A DNA stretch of 64,000 nt, taken from assembly GCA_040285745.1 (NCBI GenBank), contig JAUFOR010000001.1, positions 744,001 to 808,000 on the forward strand. Direction: 5' to 3'. The stretch comes from Barthelona sp. PCE. Lineage: Eukaryota; Metamonada: BaSk clade. Below are positions 10,190-19,662 of the stretch, piece after piece. Both the position numbers and the translations under genes were made by a program. The first letter of the stretch is position 1. Each line of letters begins with the position of its first letter. The notes under the pieces are model-generated. The model was not told the origin of the DNA. It ran no database searches and saw only the letters and a list, made by a program, of their open reading frames with translations.

Positions 10190-12919
10190 ATGAAGCATTG
10201 TTGTTTTCTTATTTTTTTGATTCTCATTGTAACGTTTACGAGTGCTGAGACTCAGCCATCCGTGAATTTCGATGAGTATTGTACACAGCCGCTGTTTTTA
10301 AGCGAATATTCAATGCCTTTCATTCACTCTGTTGTGTATAGTGACACATTAACACTTGAGTTCCGTTTTGATCGGCGAACATGTCTTTTTGAATCGTCTC
10401 ACAGCATTTATGACATTGTGGATTATGATGCGTACTTTAGAACACCATATGTCTTAGTTATCGATTTGCACGATGTGTTCTTGAGCACAAATGAGTTGTT
10501 TATTGGAGATATACCATACGATAACCGTGCGATGAATCTCTTCAGCTATTATAACTCAACTAAGATGTTAGAACGAACGTTTTCAGATATTCGTGTTGTT
10601 TCACTTTCACGAAATCGCAACATATTTATAGGAGAGCTCGAGGAAGGAGGTTATTTTTTCAAGAATAATTTTTATAAAGCAGAAATATTCACATATGCAA
10701 AACTTTCCTATCCCTTTATTGTATTAGATGTAGAACAGTATAGTGGTCTTTATTTTGATTTCACACACATGAAGAAGTACGACAGAGGCATGAATGTGGT
10801 TGATGAGGATCTTAACAAGATGTTTAAGATATCTTCGATTGATTTTACTGATGAGAAGTTGACCTTTGATTATGAGATCTTACTTAATACACATCTGAAA
10901 GTAGAACCAAGAATGGACACGGTGAAGTACACTTATTCAGATTTAAGGGATGTTTTTAGTCGAAAATTTTTTATATTTCACACTCTACTGAATTGTCCAA
11001 CCAAGTCATTACCATTTCTTTGTATGAAGAAATATACCATAAAAGGGTATCTGGAAGCACGCCTACTTCCTGTACCTTTCCCAACAGCAGATAAAGTTAA
11101 TTCCGTTTCGACAGGACAGATTCGATTTGTTAATGACAAGATCCGTTTTTTGTTCAAGGAACTACCTGATTCCATTGTTCTCTGCGCAGGACATAACCCA
11201 CCACACATCGATCACTCCAAAGGGTTCTACGGTTGTGATGGTTATTTCCCACCTTTAACAAAGGAAGATTCAGTTCCTTTACATGTTGGAAAATCGTTCA
11301 GAAACAAAAAGATGTCTTTACTGCACCTAGGTTCAAGTCCAGGTCACTTAATTATTTCAAAGACAAAGGTGCTGACAATTCCACTGGACATTATTCCATT
11401 CAAGACAGATCCTTATCTCTATTTCGAGTTTGCCACTTCTTCAAAGCGTAGTGTTATTGTAACTCTACAAAACCCGCTCTTCGATGATGTCAAAGCATAT
11501 GACACGAACAATATCATTGCTGTAGTTGCCACGTTGATACTTGGGTTGATGATTTCGATTTTCCTCTTTATTACTCTTTTTTATGTCAAGCGGAGGAACA
11601 GAGACATCAACAGACTCAAGAAAAGGTTCAAGATGTTAGAGTACGCAAGGGAGATGAAGAGAAAGAAGCCTAATACGTCAAAGTTGAAGAAATTCTCTTC
11701 CGTATCGTCGTTTTTTACTGATACAAGCGTTGAACGCGTTCATATATCTCCAGATAAATCAGTGAACGTCATGAACACGTCCATGGGATCGTCGAGACTC
11801 GATCTTAGTGATATATCATCTGAAGAATCGGAAGAGGGAATTGATGAAAATGAAGTTGTTTTAGACGCAGATGATATACTGCTCATCAGTGATATCGAGA
11901 AGTGTTATAGGCACTACCGCGTGTTCTTTGTAACACAGGATAACTGGGCATCCCTCATTCAGCTCATCAACAAATTGGCGTTTGGTAAGAAGAAAGTTCT
12001 TCTGTTGAGTCCTCTTGCAAATATTATCCGTGCGTTATTGTACCGTACAGTATCAAAAATATCACGTATTGATATGGAGTTCCTTTTGGTTTTTTTCACT
12101 AATCGGACGATTGATCATCTTTGCTTTTCTGAGATGTTTAGCATTGATATTATCACAGACCCTAATGTCTTATCGACATACGGCAGGCTGGCTGGCGAAC
12201 TTTATGGTTTGGAGCCGAAGAGCACTGTCACGTTACAATCGAGTGAGATCTTGGGGTTGATTCACATATTTCAAAAGCGTCATATATTATCTTCACAGGA
12301 ATGGAATCTTTGGGAGAAGGCACATCAAAGCGGAAAGGTTATCTTGTCTCATAAAGAGATTAAATTAGTTATGGATATCATTATAAGAGCATATATGCTT
12401 GCGAACCAGACTGAGGAGGAACGCGCAAACTACAGGGCATGTAATATCCTGCTCAAAGAATTGTACGTACCGTCTATTCACCGTTCAGAGCAAGAAGGTT
12501 TGATTCGTATAGATGCAGGAGAAATTAGACAGTTGTTACGCTTTGTTGTATCAATGCGTGATGATTTGGCACCATCGCTGAGCCAGTTGCATCTTTTCAA
12601 TACAATTAAGCAGCAATTACATCTTCATTCCATACCATTTACAAAACAGGCATTAACGATGTTGACTGATGCATTGTCATCATCGTCTTCAGCTACGAAG
12701 TTGTTGAAACGCTTTTTATATGTTCCTCGTATATCGAAACTAGCCAATTTCAGTGATGTATCTCGTCCTTCAACTCCTACATTATTTTCGGATGAAAGTG
12801 ATGATAATAACTGGTTTTCAGGAGAACAAAATGAAGAATTCCAACTTGAAGATGTCAGTAGAAGTGATTTGTTACTTCCGAAAGACGTATTTGATTCTTT
12901 AGCGAGCAGTTTGTTTTAA
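10190..12919 (+). CDS. Type I membrane protein, receptor-like, 909 residues
   Basis: The start at 10190 gives a signal peptide (hydrophobic residues 5-19, cleavage near TSAETQ). A ~420-residue beta-rich ectodomain with several cysteines follows. One transmembrane helix lies at about 444-467, immediately followed by the basic stop-transfer KRRNRD. The cytoplasmic half (~440 residues) has a serine/acidic stretch (about 505-565) and then a helical region to the end. No kinase, cyclase or RGS motif was recognised, so any signalling role is only suggested by architecture. Its TAA overlaps the stop codon of the opposite-strand gene (shared TTAA at 12916-12919). Confidence 0.85.
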   Translation: MKHCCFLIFLILIVTFTSAETQPSVNFDEYCTQPLFLSEYSMPFIHSVVYSDTLTLEFRFDRRTCLFESSHSIYDIVDYDAYFRTPYVLVIDLHDVFLSTNELFIGDIPYDNRAMNLFSYYNSTKMLERTFSDIRVVSLSRNRNIFIGELEEGGYFFKNNFYKAEIFTYAKLSYPFIVLDVEQYSGLYFDFTHMKKYDRGMNVVDEDLNKMFKISSIDFTDEKLTFDYEILLNTHLKVEPRMDTVKYTYSDLRDVFSRKFFIFHTLLNCPTKSLPFLCMKKYTIKGYLEARLLPVPFPTADKVNSVSTGQIRFVNDKIRFLFKELPDSIVLCAGHNPPHIDHSKGFYGCDGYFPPLTKEDSVPLHVGKSFRNKKMSLLHLGSSPGHLIISKTKVLTIPLDIIPFKTDPYLYFEFATSSKRSVIVTLQNPLFDDVKAYDTNNIIAVVATLILGLMISIFLFITLFYVKRRNRDINRLKKRFKMLEYAREMKRKKPNTSKLKKFSSVSSFFTDTSVERVHISPDKSVNVMNTSMGSSRLDLSDISSEESEEGIDENEVVLDADDILLISDIEKCYRHYRVFFVTQDNWASLIQLINKLAFGKKKVLLLSPLANIIRALLYRTVSKISRIDMEFLLVFFTNRTIDHLCFSEMFSIDIITDPNVLSTYGRLAGELYGLEPKSTVTLQSSEILGLIHIFQKRHILSSQEWNLWEKAHQSGKVILSHKEIKLVMDIIIRAYMLANQTEEERANYRACNILLKELYVPSIHRSEQEGLIRIDAGEIRQLLRFVVSMRDDLAPSLSQLHLFNTIKQQLHLHSIPFTKQALTMLTDALSSSSSATKLLKRFLYVPRISKLANFSDVSRPSTPTLFSDESDDNNWFSGEQNEEFQLEDVSRSDLLLPKDVFDSLASSLF

Positions 12920-13983
12920 TCTTCATTAAATCTAATAACATAACACTGCATTTTCTCTTCTTGATCAGTCCTAAATTCAATAATGTAATAAACTAGATAC
13001 TTTCCATTTGCACTACTAATCTCATAACCAACGCTACAATCGGGTGAATTCCATTTGCTGTCAAAGTACTTTTCACTTTCATCAAATGATTCTATACGGG
13101 TTGCTTCCACAACTACAGTGAAACCAATCTTTTCTTTAAAAACAAAACGATGATCTTTGATATAAAATGCATTACTATCTGTAAACATTTCATATTTTTC
13201 TCGTAAAAATCGAAGATATAGTTCCTTATCCTGGTCTGACTCAAACGTAACATTATATTGATCGCAACCTTGTGAACTAAAATCAATCCATTTCAATTTT
13301 GTTCGATCTTCAATACTCTGTACAAACATTTGACTTGTAACAATATTTAACGGGTTAACGAGCATCTTACTCAAATATACAATAGGTGTGAGTTTGTTTA
13401 GATCATAAATCAATGTATCCTTTCCCAGTCCAAAAATGATTAAAAAATTCTCGCTTGTGATTGATAAAGAGCATTCATCGGTAAATGGGATCGTTCTGAG
13501 CGGCTGTACTACTGGATTCTCATTGAATCCAACGGTATAAAGTTTTCTACCAATTCCATATACTACAGTACTATATGACATTGCAAAATTATGTGTATCA
13601 TCATACTTTCCAAATGAGATAGAAAATACCCTGAATGCACTCTTTTTATCTAAATCTAATTGATAACCACTGAGAAGTAATTCATCTGGTGTAATTTTAT
13701 GTGAAATTACTATGCGATCTCCACTGCCAACAATATTGACATCTCCCCAGTCAAAACCCTCCTCAAAATCGAGTACAATCGGAAACTTGAACAGTAAAGG
13801 ACAATTTGGTTGAGAAATGTCATGAATATATATTTCTGGCCAGCAGGCAGTTGCCAAATATGTATTTGGTTCTCCTTCTGAATCAGAAATATCATCAATT
13901 GTATTACTAGTGGATTTGGTAAGAAAGCAATGCGAATCCATAGAACTCATGATTAAGAGATCTTCTGCACCATTGGGAGTCAT
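12916..13983 (-). CDS. Beta-rich (propeller-like) protein, 355 residues
   Basis: ATG at 13981-13983. The sequence alternates short hydrophobic strands with polar turns, as in beta-propellers, but lacks WD dipeptide signatures. A segment reading LYTVGFNENP...PLR followed by IIFGLGKDTLIYDLN resembles CYVGFNEDNEP...YIFSLVG in the 616-residue protein at 49119-50969. The two may belong to one lineage-specific family that also includes 25530-27479. No signal peptide was seen. Function unknown. Confidence 0.75.
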   Translation of the reverse strand: MTPNGAEDLLIMSSMDSHCFLTKSTSNTIDDISDSEGEPNTYLATACWPEIYIHDISQPNCPLLFKFPIVLDFEEGFDWGDVNIVGSGDRIVISHKITPDELLLSGYQLDLDKKSAFRVFSISFGKYDDTHNFAMSYSTVVYGIGRKLYTVGFNENPVVQPLRTIPFTDECSLSITSENFLIIFGLGKDTLIYDLNKLTPIVYLSKMLVNPLNIVTSQMFVQSIEDRTKLKWIDFSSQGCDQYNVTFESDQDKELYLRFLREKYEMFTDSNAFYIKDHRFVFKEKIGFTVVVEATRIESFDESEKYFDSKWNSPDCSVGYEISSANGKYLVYYIIEFRTDQEEKMQCYVIRFNED

Positions 13984-14233
13984 TGTTTTGCAGCGGTTGG
14001 CTGAACAAAAATTGTTGAAAAGGAGTGATTAAAGATTAACCAAAAGCTAATTTTCTTACGATCTGCAGTATTATTACTAGTCAAAACATTAATATACTTG
14101 ATGTAGCACGTGTATAGATGTGCATAAATACGAAAAAGAACTGCACAATGATAACCTGTCAAAATAATGTTTTATTATTTATCTAAAAGTCTCCTATGAA
14201 CATCTTTAGTACATCTATATCACTGAAATCTTT

Positions 14234-14737
14234 CTAAAAAATGGGTTCAAACATACATCCGGCATCAGGACAAATATTTCCACTGGCAGCTAAAATCATA
14301 TCAAAAAACCACCATACACCAAAACCACCAAGTGTAATAAGCTTTAGAACGCCTCGGAAAGTGTGACCGACATAAAATCTATCAAGTCCAAGGAAACCAC
14401 CAAAGACAGAAAGGAGATGAACTGTGGGGAAGTGATGATCATTTGTTTCAAAGCACGGGTAGTTCTCTACGGTGAATGTTTGGGGACCAGAACAAGGAAG
14501 ATCTTGGTGAATTGTGCAACTGGCATTACCTAAAGGAATATTATCCCAAAATGTTGCTTTTTTAGGGCAATCGGGTGTGCAGACCATGTATTCCATGGGG
14601 AGGTTTGAGCACGGGATCTCATCTATATTATTCGGATCAAACGTGTGAGTAGGTGTGGGTCTGATGATTGCAAAGGCTTTGGGTGTAATGACGCATAGTA
14701 AAAGCACAAGCGCCAGAATGTAGGTCTTCTTAACCAT
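14234..14737 (-). CDS. TM2-domain protein (TM2D family-like)
   Basis: The product is 167 residues with a signal peptide at 1-23 (MVKKTYILALVLLLCVI...AFA). A cysteine-bearing lumenal/extracellular region follows (IPCSNLPMEYMVCTPDC, CTIHQ, PCSGP). The C-terminus is a TM2 domain: LSVFGGFLGLDRFYVGH, then KLITLGGFGVWWFFDMIL, two membrane helices joined by a short loop with the DRF-type turn. This order matches animal TM2D1-3 proteins. The cellular role of the family is poorly defined outside animals. It lies in tandem downstream of no obvious partner and is divergent from the tRNA methyltransferase gene. Confidence 0.88.
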   Translation of the reverse strand: MVKKTYILALVLLLCVITPKAFAIIRPTPTHTFDPNNIDEIPCSNLPMEYMVCTPDCPKKATFWDNIPLGNASCTIHQDLPCSGPQTFTVENYPCFETNDHHFPTVHLLSVFGGFLGLDRFYVGHTFRGVLKLITLGGFGVWWFFDMILAASGNICPDAGCMFEPIF

Positions 14738-14846
14738 GTTATGGAAATGGAAGATGAAAAATGGGTGAGTTACACAAAAACGGTAATATTTATCTGCTCT
14801 GACTTTTTCAGACTGTTGCTGGGCTACAATGAACGTATGTGTTCTC

Positions 14847-14857
14847 TATAAACAGTT
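14847..14857 (+). promoter_or_regulatory. TATAAACAGTT upstream element
   Basis: Lies 52 bases before the Trm5 start. The nearly identical 11-mers at 18677 and 34950 are also intergenic. A Myb-type (AACAGTT/AACTGTT) or TATA-like core-promoter role is an inference. Confidence 0.4.
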
Positions 14858-14909
14858 GTGTACCTCAATTAACTGTGTATGTATTGTTTTAATTTAGTTT
14901 CTTTCTTTC

Positions 14910-15992
14910 ATGTCTTTTGCTTTGAAACTTCCATTATCTGGGGCAAATTTGATCAAAGACACGATTAAATGGTTGAGGGATAATCAAATGTGGCCCAAAC
15001 GTGCGAAAGTACAGAAAGTAGACAATGGGTTTGTTTTTCCTCTGTTGTGTACAGAAAGAAGGGATGCAGTCAATATTTGCACACATTTCGGAGTTTGTGA
15101 ATTAATAGAACCCAACGAATCGTTGACTACATGGGAATCTAGCCAACAAAAATTTTCACGCTACCTTGATGAGCATGATGTACCACCTATTAAGATGAAA
15201 ATCGATAGATATGGTGACATTGCGGTTGTATTTATTCCAACAGACAAACAGATACACAAGAACATTTATGGCAATGCATTTTTGCATGTTTTTTCTGATT
15301 TTGACAGAGTGTGCATCAAGAGTGTACAGTGTGACGGAACATTCAGAGCAGCACAGTATGAGATTATAGCAAAGAGAGATGGAGCACCAAATGATTTGTG
15401 CTCAATATATACAGAGAGTGGTACTCGATTACACATTGATCTTAACAAGTTTTTCTTCTCTTCTAGATTGGCGAGTGAACGTAAGAGACTCAGAAACGCA
15501 ATTCAAGAGGAAGAGAGTGTTTTGGTAATGTTTGCTGGCAGTGGTCCGTTTGGAACCGTTATTGCTCGAGAAAATCCTTTTGTGAAGCGGCTGACCATGA
15601 TAGAAATGAACCCCGAGTGTGAGAATTACATAGAGAAGAACATAAATGAGAATAATTTAGAGAATGTCGTTGATTTCTTTATAGGAGATGTTAATGTTGT
15701 TCTTCCTGAATTAGACGGAATTTATAACCGGTTTGTGCTCCCCTGTCCTCGCATTGCAATAGACTATGTGCCTCTTTTAATTGAAAACCAGCGAATTTTT
15801 GCAGATAATTGCTTTTTACATTTGTACGTTTTTTGTAGCGAAGAAGAGTTGCAATCACATATTATTCGTGCCATATCCATGCTTGAGGGAGCATTAATGG
15901 ATATATTAAAGGTTGAGTCACATAAATCTGGATCACAAAACGCTAGTACGATTCGGTTCTGCATTGATATTGAGTTTAAAAGAACTGATTAA
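14910..15992 (+). CDS. tRNA (guanine-N1)-methyltransferase, Trm5 type
   Basis: The 360-residue protein has the Trm5 order. First comes a central domain with RYGDIAVVFIP and GNAFLHVFSDFDRVCIK. Then HIDLNKFFFSSRLASERKRL, the equivalent of the VYFSPRL-ER motif. The S-adenosylmethionine fold follows, with LVMFAGSGPFGTVIA (motif I), MIEMNPE and FFIGDV. Trm5 methylates N1 of G37 next to the anticodon to prevent frameshifting. The catalytic-loop NLP motif reads VLP here (RFVLPCPRIAIDY), so Asn is replaced by Val. A TATAAACAGTT element lies 52 bases upstream of the ATG. Confidence 0.82.
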   Translation: MSFALKLPLSGANLIKDTIKWLRDNQMWPKRAKVQKVDNGFVFPLLCTERRDAVNICTHFGVCELIEPNESLTTWESSQQKFSRYLDEHDVPPIKMKIDRYGDIAVVFIPTDKQIHKNIYGNAFLHVFSDFDRVCIKSVQCDGTFRAAQYEIIAKRDGAPNDLCSIYTESGTRLHIDLNKFFFSSRLASERKRLRNAIQEEESVLVMFAGSGPFGTVIARENPFVKRLTMIEMNPECENYIEKNINENNLENVVDFFIGDVNVVLPELDGIYNRFVLPCPRIAIDYVPLLIENQRIFADNCFLHLYVFCSEEELQSHIIRAISMLEGALMDILKVESHKSGSQNASTIRFCIDIEFKRTD

Positions 15993-16092
15993 ACTGAATA
16001 ATTATAGGTAAAAATAATTAATTAATAATTTGTGAGTCAAATCACAATGTTATGGTTAATAATTTATTTATAATGACAAGTAAACACATTTT

Positions 16093-18444
16093 CTATATGA
16101 TTAATGGGGTACGTTCGTTGACAGAAAGCTTTTGCGCTTCATCTGGCTTACGTGGCCACCATACAATACTGTCTCCACTGAGATATAGAACAGCAGGAGC
16201 TATTAGAGTTCTTACGAATAAAACATCAATGAATACACTTGATGCAAGGATAATTCCAATAGATTTGACAACTACGAGGTCTGAAACAGCTAATGACAAG
16301 AACGAGGTTATCATGATGAAGCCAGCACCCAAAATCGTTGGGATATTATCATGCATTGCTAACTTAATACTATTTGTGTGACTATATCCTTCAAAACGCT
16401 TTTCTTTCACACCAAGGAATAGGAAGAAAGTATAGTCGGTTGAAAGGCCTACACAAATGGAAAAAGCAATTACTTCAGCCGCCCACAACAAACTGTCACT
16501 GCCAGTATTGCCAAAAATTTGGTTTTGGAAAATTGCAGCGCCAATACCGAATGCAGAACCGATGGGGATAATCATCAAAGCAATCATTCGGACAGGAAGC
16601 CATGGAAGACGAGTCATAATGATCGACCAAACTGCAATAACAGCAGCAGTAATAACTATCTGATAAGAGAACATATCCATAACAGTATTAACTAGATCAA
16701 ACTGACGAATTGCAGTGCCATCAACAACGACCTTGATGTCAGTGCTTTTGTTATTGAACTCATCAACAACACTACGCATTGTGGATGGTAGGACGTTTTG
16801 AATTTCCCCAAAAGGATCTACATTAGGCTGGGCAAGAAGAACCGTGCCTGTCATATCTTTGTTGGTAACCTGAGAGAAAACTGCGCGGTAAACGACGGCC
16901 GAAGGTGTCTGGATAGGAACGTGTGTAAAGAGATTGGCGAAGTCGAAATCCATTTCTTGTCCACTGATGTATGCCTCACCCTCGACATTCATACTCGTGA
17001 GGTAAGTTGCATTTTTGGCAATGAGCATATTAGCGAAGTGAGCCTGCTTATCGAAAAACTCTTGGGAGAAAACAATGCCGTCTGAGGGTGAGAATGAGGA
17101 TTTATCAGGTGAACCACTGACGTTATGAAAAACGAAATAGTATGGGTTGACAATACCAGCAGAAAACTCACGACTCAGCAAATCTAAGGATTGTTGATTC
17201 AGTGATGTACTGGGAAAGAATTGGTGATTGTCAGTCGTGTAATCCAAATGTAGCAGAGGTCCAACAAAGAGTGAACTGACTCCAATGGCAACAACAACAA
17301 CCGAAATCGCAACCCACTTGTTTGAAAGTAAGTTACCTAACCACAGGAAGACTGACTTCGGTTCCTCTTCAGCAGCCTCAAGAGCATCTTTCCGTTTCAA
17401 AGTGGATGAAAACCAGGGGAAGGTCAACAGCAAAGAGGGTGCGAGTGTAACGTTGACCAGCATGATTGCTATGATGGCAGAGATACATCCGACAGCCAAA
17501 GACCTGATGGTTGAAGTTGGAAACAGTAAAAGTCCAGCAAATGACAGTAGAAGACACGTGGCGCTCGTAAAAATGAGCTCCGTGGATGCCTTTGAAGCAA
17601 TTCTGGTCGCTTCAACATGTGTTTTACCTCTACCAATTTCCTTGCGGAAACGCACCAACATAAACAGACTGTAATCAATACCAAGCGCAACAATTATGCT
17701 CATGATGATTGAGGGTACGAATATTAAGACCTTTCCAGCCCAAAATTTTGCAATAAAATACATTACTGCGAAAGAGATCAAAAAAGTTACGGATAAACTG
17801 ACTAGAGGCACAATTAACAGCTTAATTGACCGAAGCATAAGCACCAATATGATGAACGCAAGCGGTATAGCAATTTTATCCATGTTCGAGAGATCTAAGG
17901 CTATTTGCTTTTTTGAAGTATCAACCAAAGTATCAAAGCTAAGCATGTCCGCAAAAACTACACTTTCATTGAGTTTAAGATGATCTATATAATCACTTAT
18001 GGTGCTTGCAAAAGCAGCTTTTTTGCTTGGTTCAGTGATCTCTGTTGTTATGAGGTTAATGATGGTAGTGTTGTCGTCAGAAACCATGTAGTTGAGAAGA
18101 GAACGAACATCAGGATCATCGAAGTTAAAAATTGAAAAAAAGGTGGCATTAACGAGATTATGAAGCGTGGTATTGAATTCACGAATCAAAGATTCAACAT
18201 GTGCATCAGTCCTAACATCACTACCATTAGTTTGAACAAGAAGCACGCCAGGACTCATATCAGCTGAATTAGGAAACAAGCTATCACGCAGATTCTTTGA
18301 TTTGAAGCCTCTGGTAGTCTCTGGCGCCTTTAAATCGAAAGAGCACTCGTTAGGAAATTTTAAGGCAAAGGGAATAGATGCAGCGGCTAAAAGGATCCAT
18401 AAAATAACAATGACTTTAGGAAATCTAGAAATAAAGGCCCACAT
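16093..18444 (-). CDS. MmpL-type RND superfamily membrane transporter
   Basis: 783 residues with the RND layout. TM1 lies near residues 8-28, followed by a large extracytoplasmic loop (30-185), a bundle of five or six helices, a second loop (about 395-585) and a second helix bundle. Two internally repeated motifs mark the MMPL family: VALGIDYSLFMLVRFRKEI near 250 and GLSTDYTFFLFLGVKEKRF near 665, each followed by a (H/S)xxA/N-type helix. The Asp in each DY motif is the proposed proton-relay residue. The closest remembered relatives are bacterial and archaeal MmpL/YdfJ-like exporters rather than animal Patched/NPC1. The substrate is unknown, probably a lipid or other hydrophobic compound. Lateral origin is possible but unproven. 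Confidence 0.88.
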   Translation of the reverse strand: MWAFISRFPKVIVILWILLAAASIPFALKFPNECSFDLKAPETTRGFKSKNLRDSLFPNSADMSPGVLLVQTNGSDVRTDAHVESLIREFNTTLHNLVNATFFSIFNFDDPDVRSLLNYMVSDDNTTIINLITTEITEPSKKAAFASTISDYIDHLKLNESVVFADMLSFDTLVDTSKKQIALDLSNMDKIAIPLAFIILVLMLRSIKLLIVPLVSLSVTFLISFAVMYFIAKFWAGKVLIFVPSIIMSIIVALGIDYSLFMLVRFRKEIGRGKTHVEATRIASKASTELIFTSATCLLLSFAGLLLFPTSTIRSLAVGCISAIIAIMLVNVTLAPSLLLTFPWFSSTLKRKDALEAAEEEPKSVFLWLGNLLSNKWVAISVVVVAIGVSSLFVGPLLHLDYTTDNHQFFPSTSLNQQSLDLLSREFSAGIVNPYYFVFHNVSGSPDKSSFSPSDGIVFSQEFFDKQAHFANMLIAKNATYLTSMNVEGEAYISGQEMDFDFANLFTHVPIQTPSAVVYRAVFSQVTNKDMTGTVLLAQPNVDPFGEIQNVLPSTMRSVVDEFNNKSTDIKVVVDGTAIRQFDLVNTVMDMFSYQIVITAAVIAVWSIIMTRLPWLPVRMIALMIIPIGSAFGIGAAIFQNQIFGNTGSDSLLWAAEVIAFSICVGLSTDYTFFLFLGVKEKRFEGYSHTNSIKLAMHDNIPTILGAGFIMITSFLSLAVSDLVVVKSIGIILASSVFIDVLFVRTLIAPAVLYLSGDSIVWWPRKPDEAQKLSVNERTPLII

Positions 18445-18752
18445 AATCTATAAAATATGAATGAAAAGAGTAAGAAAAGAAAAGCAGAGATGTATGGGTA
18501 TACAAGAATTACGTGAAGTTTGAGGTTTCTGTATTCTATTAAAAGACTGTGCAATTAAATACTATCCCATAAAAGAAGTTAATGTCAAATGTTTCCTAAT
18601 ATTCTCTATACAGTATTTTGTAGGTATTTTAACTGTATTCCTCCCGTACACTCACTATGTGCCGATGTTTCTGACTTTTAAACAGTTGGGGCCCAACTTT
18701 TTCCACTCAGAGTTGTTTTAGTTAAAAGAACCTCGTTCGTCATCGTCATTGA
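18445..18752. other. Divergent intergenic region between MmpL-type and charged-protein genes
   Basis: 308 bases without a credible ORF or RNA gene. It should hold both promoters. The only element I could single out is TTTAAACAGTT at 18677-18687. Confidence 0.5.
18677..18687 (+). promoter_or_regulatory. TTTAAACAGTT upstream element
   Basis: Lies 65 bases before the ATG at 18753, in the divergent promoter region. It is identical to the 11-mer at 34950-34960. Functional role inferred from recurrence and position only. Confidence 0.4.
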
Positions 18753-19634
18753 ATGATTGCCAATGACATTGCCCAAAGCCATGGTCATAGAACTCAAGAA
18801 AAGTCTGTTCGAGCAAAAAGGTTTGTAGCTCATCATTCTCGAAGTCTGAGCTCACATCTCCACCAGAAAAAGAGACAGATTTTAACAGTGGGTCCTTCTG
18901 CTATAAAAAATAATACATCTGCATCTACAGTGAAGACTCAGACCATTCAATCTTCTCCCACTGGGTCAAGTATTTACGCAGTTAGTAATAAGCCTTCCAC
19001 GGTGAGAATTGTCCGTGTAGACCAGGAGGAACCACAGTATGAACAATACGAACATGAGATGGAGTATTATCAGGAATCGAAGAAGAAGGAGTCGAAGAAG
19101 AAGCCACAATTTAAGCTTATGAATAGGGATGAATTCCGCAAAGAGATGGAAACACATGAATTTGAGACAGAACGAGTGATAGAACAACCTGCTGTTCGAC
19201 CCAGGGAGGATTTTATTTTTTTTGAAGATCTAGAAATTGAGCAGGCTCCTCAACCTTTTTCTTCAGAGGATGAAGACAGTATCAACAATCCATTCGAAGC
19301 ACAACTGATGCTTAATGAAGATATTGATGTTGGTGTTTCGTTTGATGATCTGCCTGATAATCTCCCACCTTTAGAGCCAGTTAAGAATTCAATTTCTTTA
19401 CTTATGGCTCCCTCAATTAACCTGATGAATATGTCAGTTGTTGAAGATGTTGAAGAAGAAAAAGAAGAAGTTCAAGAAGCTAAAAAATCCAAACAACCTG
19501 CTTTTATTGGTGTACTTACACCAGGCATCATTTTACCAACAAATAAGAAGAATAATGGGGAACAGAAATCAACAAAGAAACGAAGGAAACAACGTAATAA
19601 GAACCATACTCGACGAAACAGAAGAGAGCAGTAA
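18753..19634 (+). CDS. Charged low-complexity protein, 293 residues
   Basis: ATG at 18753. The N-terminus is basic and Ser/His-rich. The middle (~90-180) is rich in Glu, Gln and Lys (YEQYEHEMEYYQESKKKE). An acidic part follows (~165-245), and the last ~30 residues are strongly basic (KKRRKQRNKNHTRRNRREQ). Such a tail could be a nuclear or nucleolar signal or an RNA-binding segment. No domain was recognised and much of it is probably disordered. It converges on the CFAP70 homologue with 28 bases between the stops. Confidence 0.7.
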   Translation: MIANDIAQSHGHRTQEKSVRAKRFVAHHSRSLSSHLHQKKRQILTVGPSAIKNNTSASTVKTQTIQSSPTGSSIYAVSNKPSTVRIVRVDQEEPQYEQYEHEMEYYQESKKKESKKKPQFKLMNRDEFRKEMETHEFETERVIEQPAVRPREDFIFFEDLEIEQAPQPFSSEDEDSINNPFEAQLMLNEDIDVGVSFDDLPDNLPPLEPVKNSISLLMAPSINLMNMSVVEDVEEEKEEVQEAKKSKQPAFIGVLTPGIILPTNKKNNGEQKSTKKRRKQRNKNHTRRNRREQ

Positions 19635-19662
19635 ATTTGTTGCATAGCTGGTATTTTTACAT

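Noticed and set aside
14835-14898. GTATGT...TTTAG pair upstream of the Trm5 start, as a possible leader intron
   Set aside because: The TAAC is far from the AG and does not show the fixed three-base spacing of the other introns.
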